A stretch of 64,000 nt of DNA from Epinephelus fuscoguttatus. Lineage: Eukaryota; Chordata; Actinopteri; Perciformes; Serranidae. Shown in pieces: positions 61,559 to 64,000 of the stretch. Under the pieces are notes generated by a model, which did not search any database, was not told where the DNA came from, and worked only from the letters and a program-made list of their open reading frames with translations. How positions within the stretch are numbered: position 1 is the first letter of the stretch; every line of letters begins with the position of its first letter. A program made the translations under genes and the position numbers. Location of the stretch: assembly GCF_011397635.1 (NCBI RefSeq), contig NC_064762.1, positions 26,456,117 to 26,520,116 of the forward strand, written 5' to 3'.

Positions 61559-64000
61559 ATGAAGAGAGGAGAGAAACCCGAAGGATACAGACAGATGAGA
61601 CCCAAAACTTTCCCCACCAGCAACTACAGTGGCAACAGCCAACAGATGCTGCAGGAAATACGGAACAGCCTGCGCAACTTGTCCAAACCCTCGGACCCAC
61701 CTAAAGTGGACATCGGAGGAGCTGGAAAAATGCCTCCGGAGGACCCGAGGCAACAGGGGCGCAGCAGCAACCCCAAACACCCCTATCACAAGGCCTTACA
61801 GGAGATCCGCAAATCCTTGTTGCCTTTTGCCAACGAGCCCAGCACTTCAGGCCCTGAGGTGAACAAACACATGTTGCTGGAACCCCCCTGCGCTGGCTTT
61901 GACGAGGTGAGATGTTTCCGTGTTTTATTTGTCACAGAAACAGGTTGTTGTGAAAGACTGTGCAGGAATTTCATTCTGAACATAACTCTGTAATAGAGAA
62001 TAATCATTCGGTGCACTTAGTTTACTGGAGAATTATTTGAAAAATGAAAAGTATGCAAAGTGGAATGGCAAGCCTGTGTGGGTGACAATGCGAAGGTAGT
62101 TTTTCAGTTGGCAGTTGCCACTTGTTTTGAGACAGTGTGTGCAGTCCAGGTATGAAGAGGTGCAGAATGCAGTGCAGTATTTAGTTGTAAGTTAGTGTAA
62201 GAATTAAACTGTTTGGGAAAGAAACAGTCCTTTTTCAGAGTTGCAACAATTAATCATTTATTTAATTAGTTTAGTTATTCTGCAGTAGTGTTGTCAGGGT
62301 TATTATTTGATTGATGCATATAAAATCTGAATATTTGAAACAGTTTCAATACTCATTTTCCATAGTAGAGATACTCCCGTACCTGCTGTGTTTTCTCACT
62401 TTCTCACGTTGTTAATATTTACTAAAATCAATCTGCTGTTCTGTGCCACCAACCAAAAAGAAAAGTTGTCTTTCTTTTGTTATAGCCTTGTTATATGTAT
62501 CTTTTGATTTAAAAAAAGATTAGATTATTAAGAAAATATAATCTAATATTGATATTTTTCAAGATATTGTATTAAGTTGGAATTAAAGCATCATGACAAT
62601 ACTGTTCTGCAACTGTTTTGGTGATTGATGAGGTTTTTTTAATCAGCAAAACCTTCAAACACTATCTAATTACAGCATCTACAATGTAAGGATTTGCTGC
62701 TTTTTTCTGTTTTATATTATTCTAAACTTAATTCCTTTGGACTGTTGGATGGATAAAATAGGGCCTTGGAAATTGTCATGAACATTTTTCCCAGCTTTCT
62801 GACATTATAGACTGCATGATTAATTAACTAATCAAGAAATAATGTGCAGATTAATCAGTAATGACTAATTGTTTGCACCTCTAGTTCACATATATGGCTT
62901 TTGAAGAGTGTAATTATGTATGAACTGTTAAGCAACGTAATCAGTTCATCTGCATCTTGTCACACTTGGATTGCACAACTGCTAAATTATATATATATAT
63001 ATATATATATATTTTTTATTTTATTTATTTATTTTTTTTTTTCCTTGTAAACAGAGCAACAGTCGCAGTATGGGGGCAGTTATAGACTACACGGGTAAGG
63101 TGAGCTACCAGGACCCCATGAGAGAACAGATGGCTGTTGCCAACCCCAACACTACTGGTCTAAAAGCCCCAGGTACGTAACTGTCTGCTGGGACTAAACA
63201 CCAGGTTTCATCTTTTATTTTCCAGCCAGACGTGCTCATTCAGCCTTGATATTGTTCGCAGGATTTGGGACATTTGCTTGGAAAAAAAAGACAATGCATG
63301 ATGATATAAAGAGAATGAGTCACTGCATCGCGTAATGGAAGAGGTTGACTGGAAGTTAGGTTTTTGTTATCATACATAATGACGGTAATAGTGCATTCAA
63401 GGAAAGACATGTAATGTGATATGTTAGTACGGTATAAACAAGTATTTTTTGGAGTTATGCATCTTTATTAAGGTGTACAAAAAACAAAACAGGATGTAAA
63501 GAAATATTCATGTTGAGTGTATGTGAAGACAAGCCATGTTATACAGCCTTGGGTCTAGTAGTTTTAGCTATCATTCATATTGGATTTAATAACATTGTAT
63601 GTACCAAGTTAATTAGCATCTTAGAGTCTTGTGAACTCTGGGGCAAGAGAGCACACTGTTGCTATGTGTGAATGCAAATGTACATATTTCACACAGTGTA
63701 ACTGTTCAGCTGTGACAATTATTTAGATCTTTATCTTTTAGTCCCAGTTTCAGACAGATATTTTTAATTACTTCAGCTACAAGGATGTAGTGCCACAAGT
63801 GCTACAGGTACTTGATTGTATTTTTGTGTGTGTGTGTCGATAGGACCTTCTCATATCCAGCAGGCTGTGCTGAGGCGGCCGAGCTGGAAAGGCTCTAAGG
63901 AGTCTTTGGCTCCTCGACATGTTCCTCTCATGGTGGATGGAATGATGTACCGCTCAGACAGCCCTGGACCACCTCCCGCCTTCCCACAGGGTCACCCCGC
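61559..64000 (+). CDS. lats1: lats1, large tumor suppressor kinase 1, 5' part
   Basis: NDR-family kinase of the Hippo pathway that phosphorylates YAP/TAZ (family knowledge). Coding exons seen: 61559-61906, 63055-63172 and 63844 to beyond the window edge. The start MKRGEKPEGYRQMRPKTFP and the repeats MLQEIRNSLRNLSKP and ALQEIRKSLLPFANE identify the N-terminus. Exon 2 encodes SNSRSMGAVIDYTGKVSYQD, the second part of the UBA domain; the first helix (about ten residues after GFDE in relatives) is missing. Exon 3 reads QQAVLRRPSWKGSKESLAPR. The kinase domain and PPxY motifs lie outside. The main ATG has a weak context (T at -3). It is tandem with nup43. Confidence 0.94.
62986..63042. repeat. (TA)n plus T-rich low-complexity tract before lats1 exon 2
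   Basis: About twelve TA units followed by T runs and TTTATTTA words end twelve bases before the acceptor. The tract occupies the place where the start of the UBA-coding sequence would be expected. Confidence 0.9.
63173..63843 (+). other. lats1 intron, no recognised element
   Basis: AT-rich with a (TG)n run at 63824-63836 just before the acceptor at 63842-63843. No exon or repeat family is recognised. Confidence 0.5.

Overview
The window is nuclear DNA of a ray-finned fish, most likely a spiny-rayed teleost. Five vertebrate-type multi-exon genes with GT-AG introns can be read as protein. Their introns are full of teleost-type DNA transposons (hAT-like, Harbinger-like, foldback MITEs), tRNA-derived SINEs and decayed LINEs. 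There are no operons, CRISPR arrays or phage features.

Layout from left to right. (1) About 1-31980, plus strand: the 3' part of map3k5 (ASK1). It starts just before the kinase domain and runs to the stop and poly(A) signal (17 coding exons, 730 codons). (2) 31981-34556: a gene-poor spacer holding a degenerate 21-bp tandem repeat split by a SINE, and a tRNA-Val(TAC) gene on the minus strand. (3) 34557-41919, plus: lrp11, a type I membrane protein with MANSC, PKD, LDLa and Kunitz domains. (4) 44705-51860, minus: pcmt1 (protein L-isoaspartate O-methyltransferase), 227 aa, with a possible 42-residue N-terminal extension. (5) 54369-59280, plus: nup43, a WD40 nucleoporin of 372 aa. (6) From about 60400 to beyond the right edge, plus: the 5' part of lats1, the Hippo-pathway kinase.

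The block lrp11 - pcmt1 (opposite strand) - nup43 - lats1 has the order and relative orientation I know from human 6q25. map3k5 lies on human 6q but, as I recall, more than 10 Mb from this block, so its tail-to-head position next to lrp11 looks like a lineage rearrangement. The five genes have no obvious shared pathway; the grouping is synteny. pcmt1 and nup43 are divergent, with 2.4 kb between their starts.

Points most worth a second look: lats1 appears to lack about 10 residues at the start of its UBA domain, and the splice acceptor in use looks like eroded coding sequence next to a TA/T-rich tract; lrp11 has an intact Kunitz inhibitor exon with Lys at P1; pcmt1 has an in-frame hydrophobic N-terminal extension; nup43 needs a GC-AG intron; and an apparently intact tRNA-Val gene has a partial copy of itself 140 bp away.
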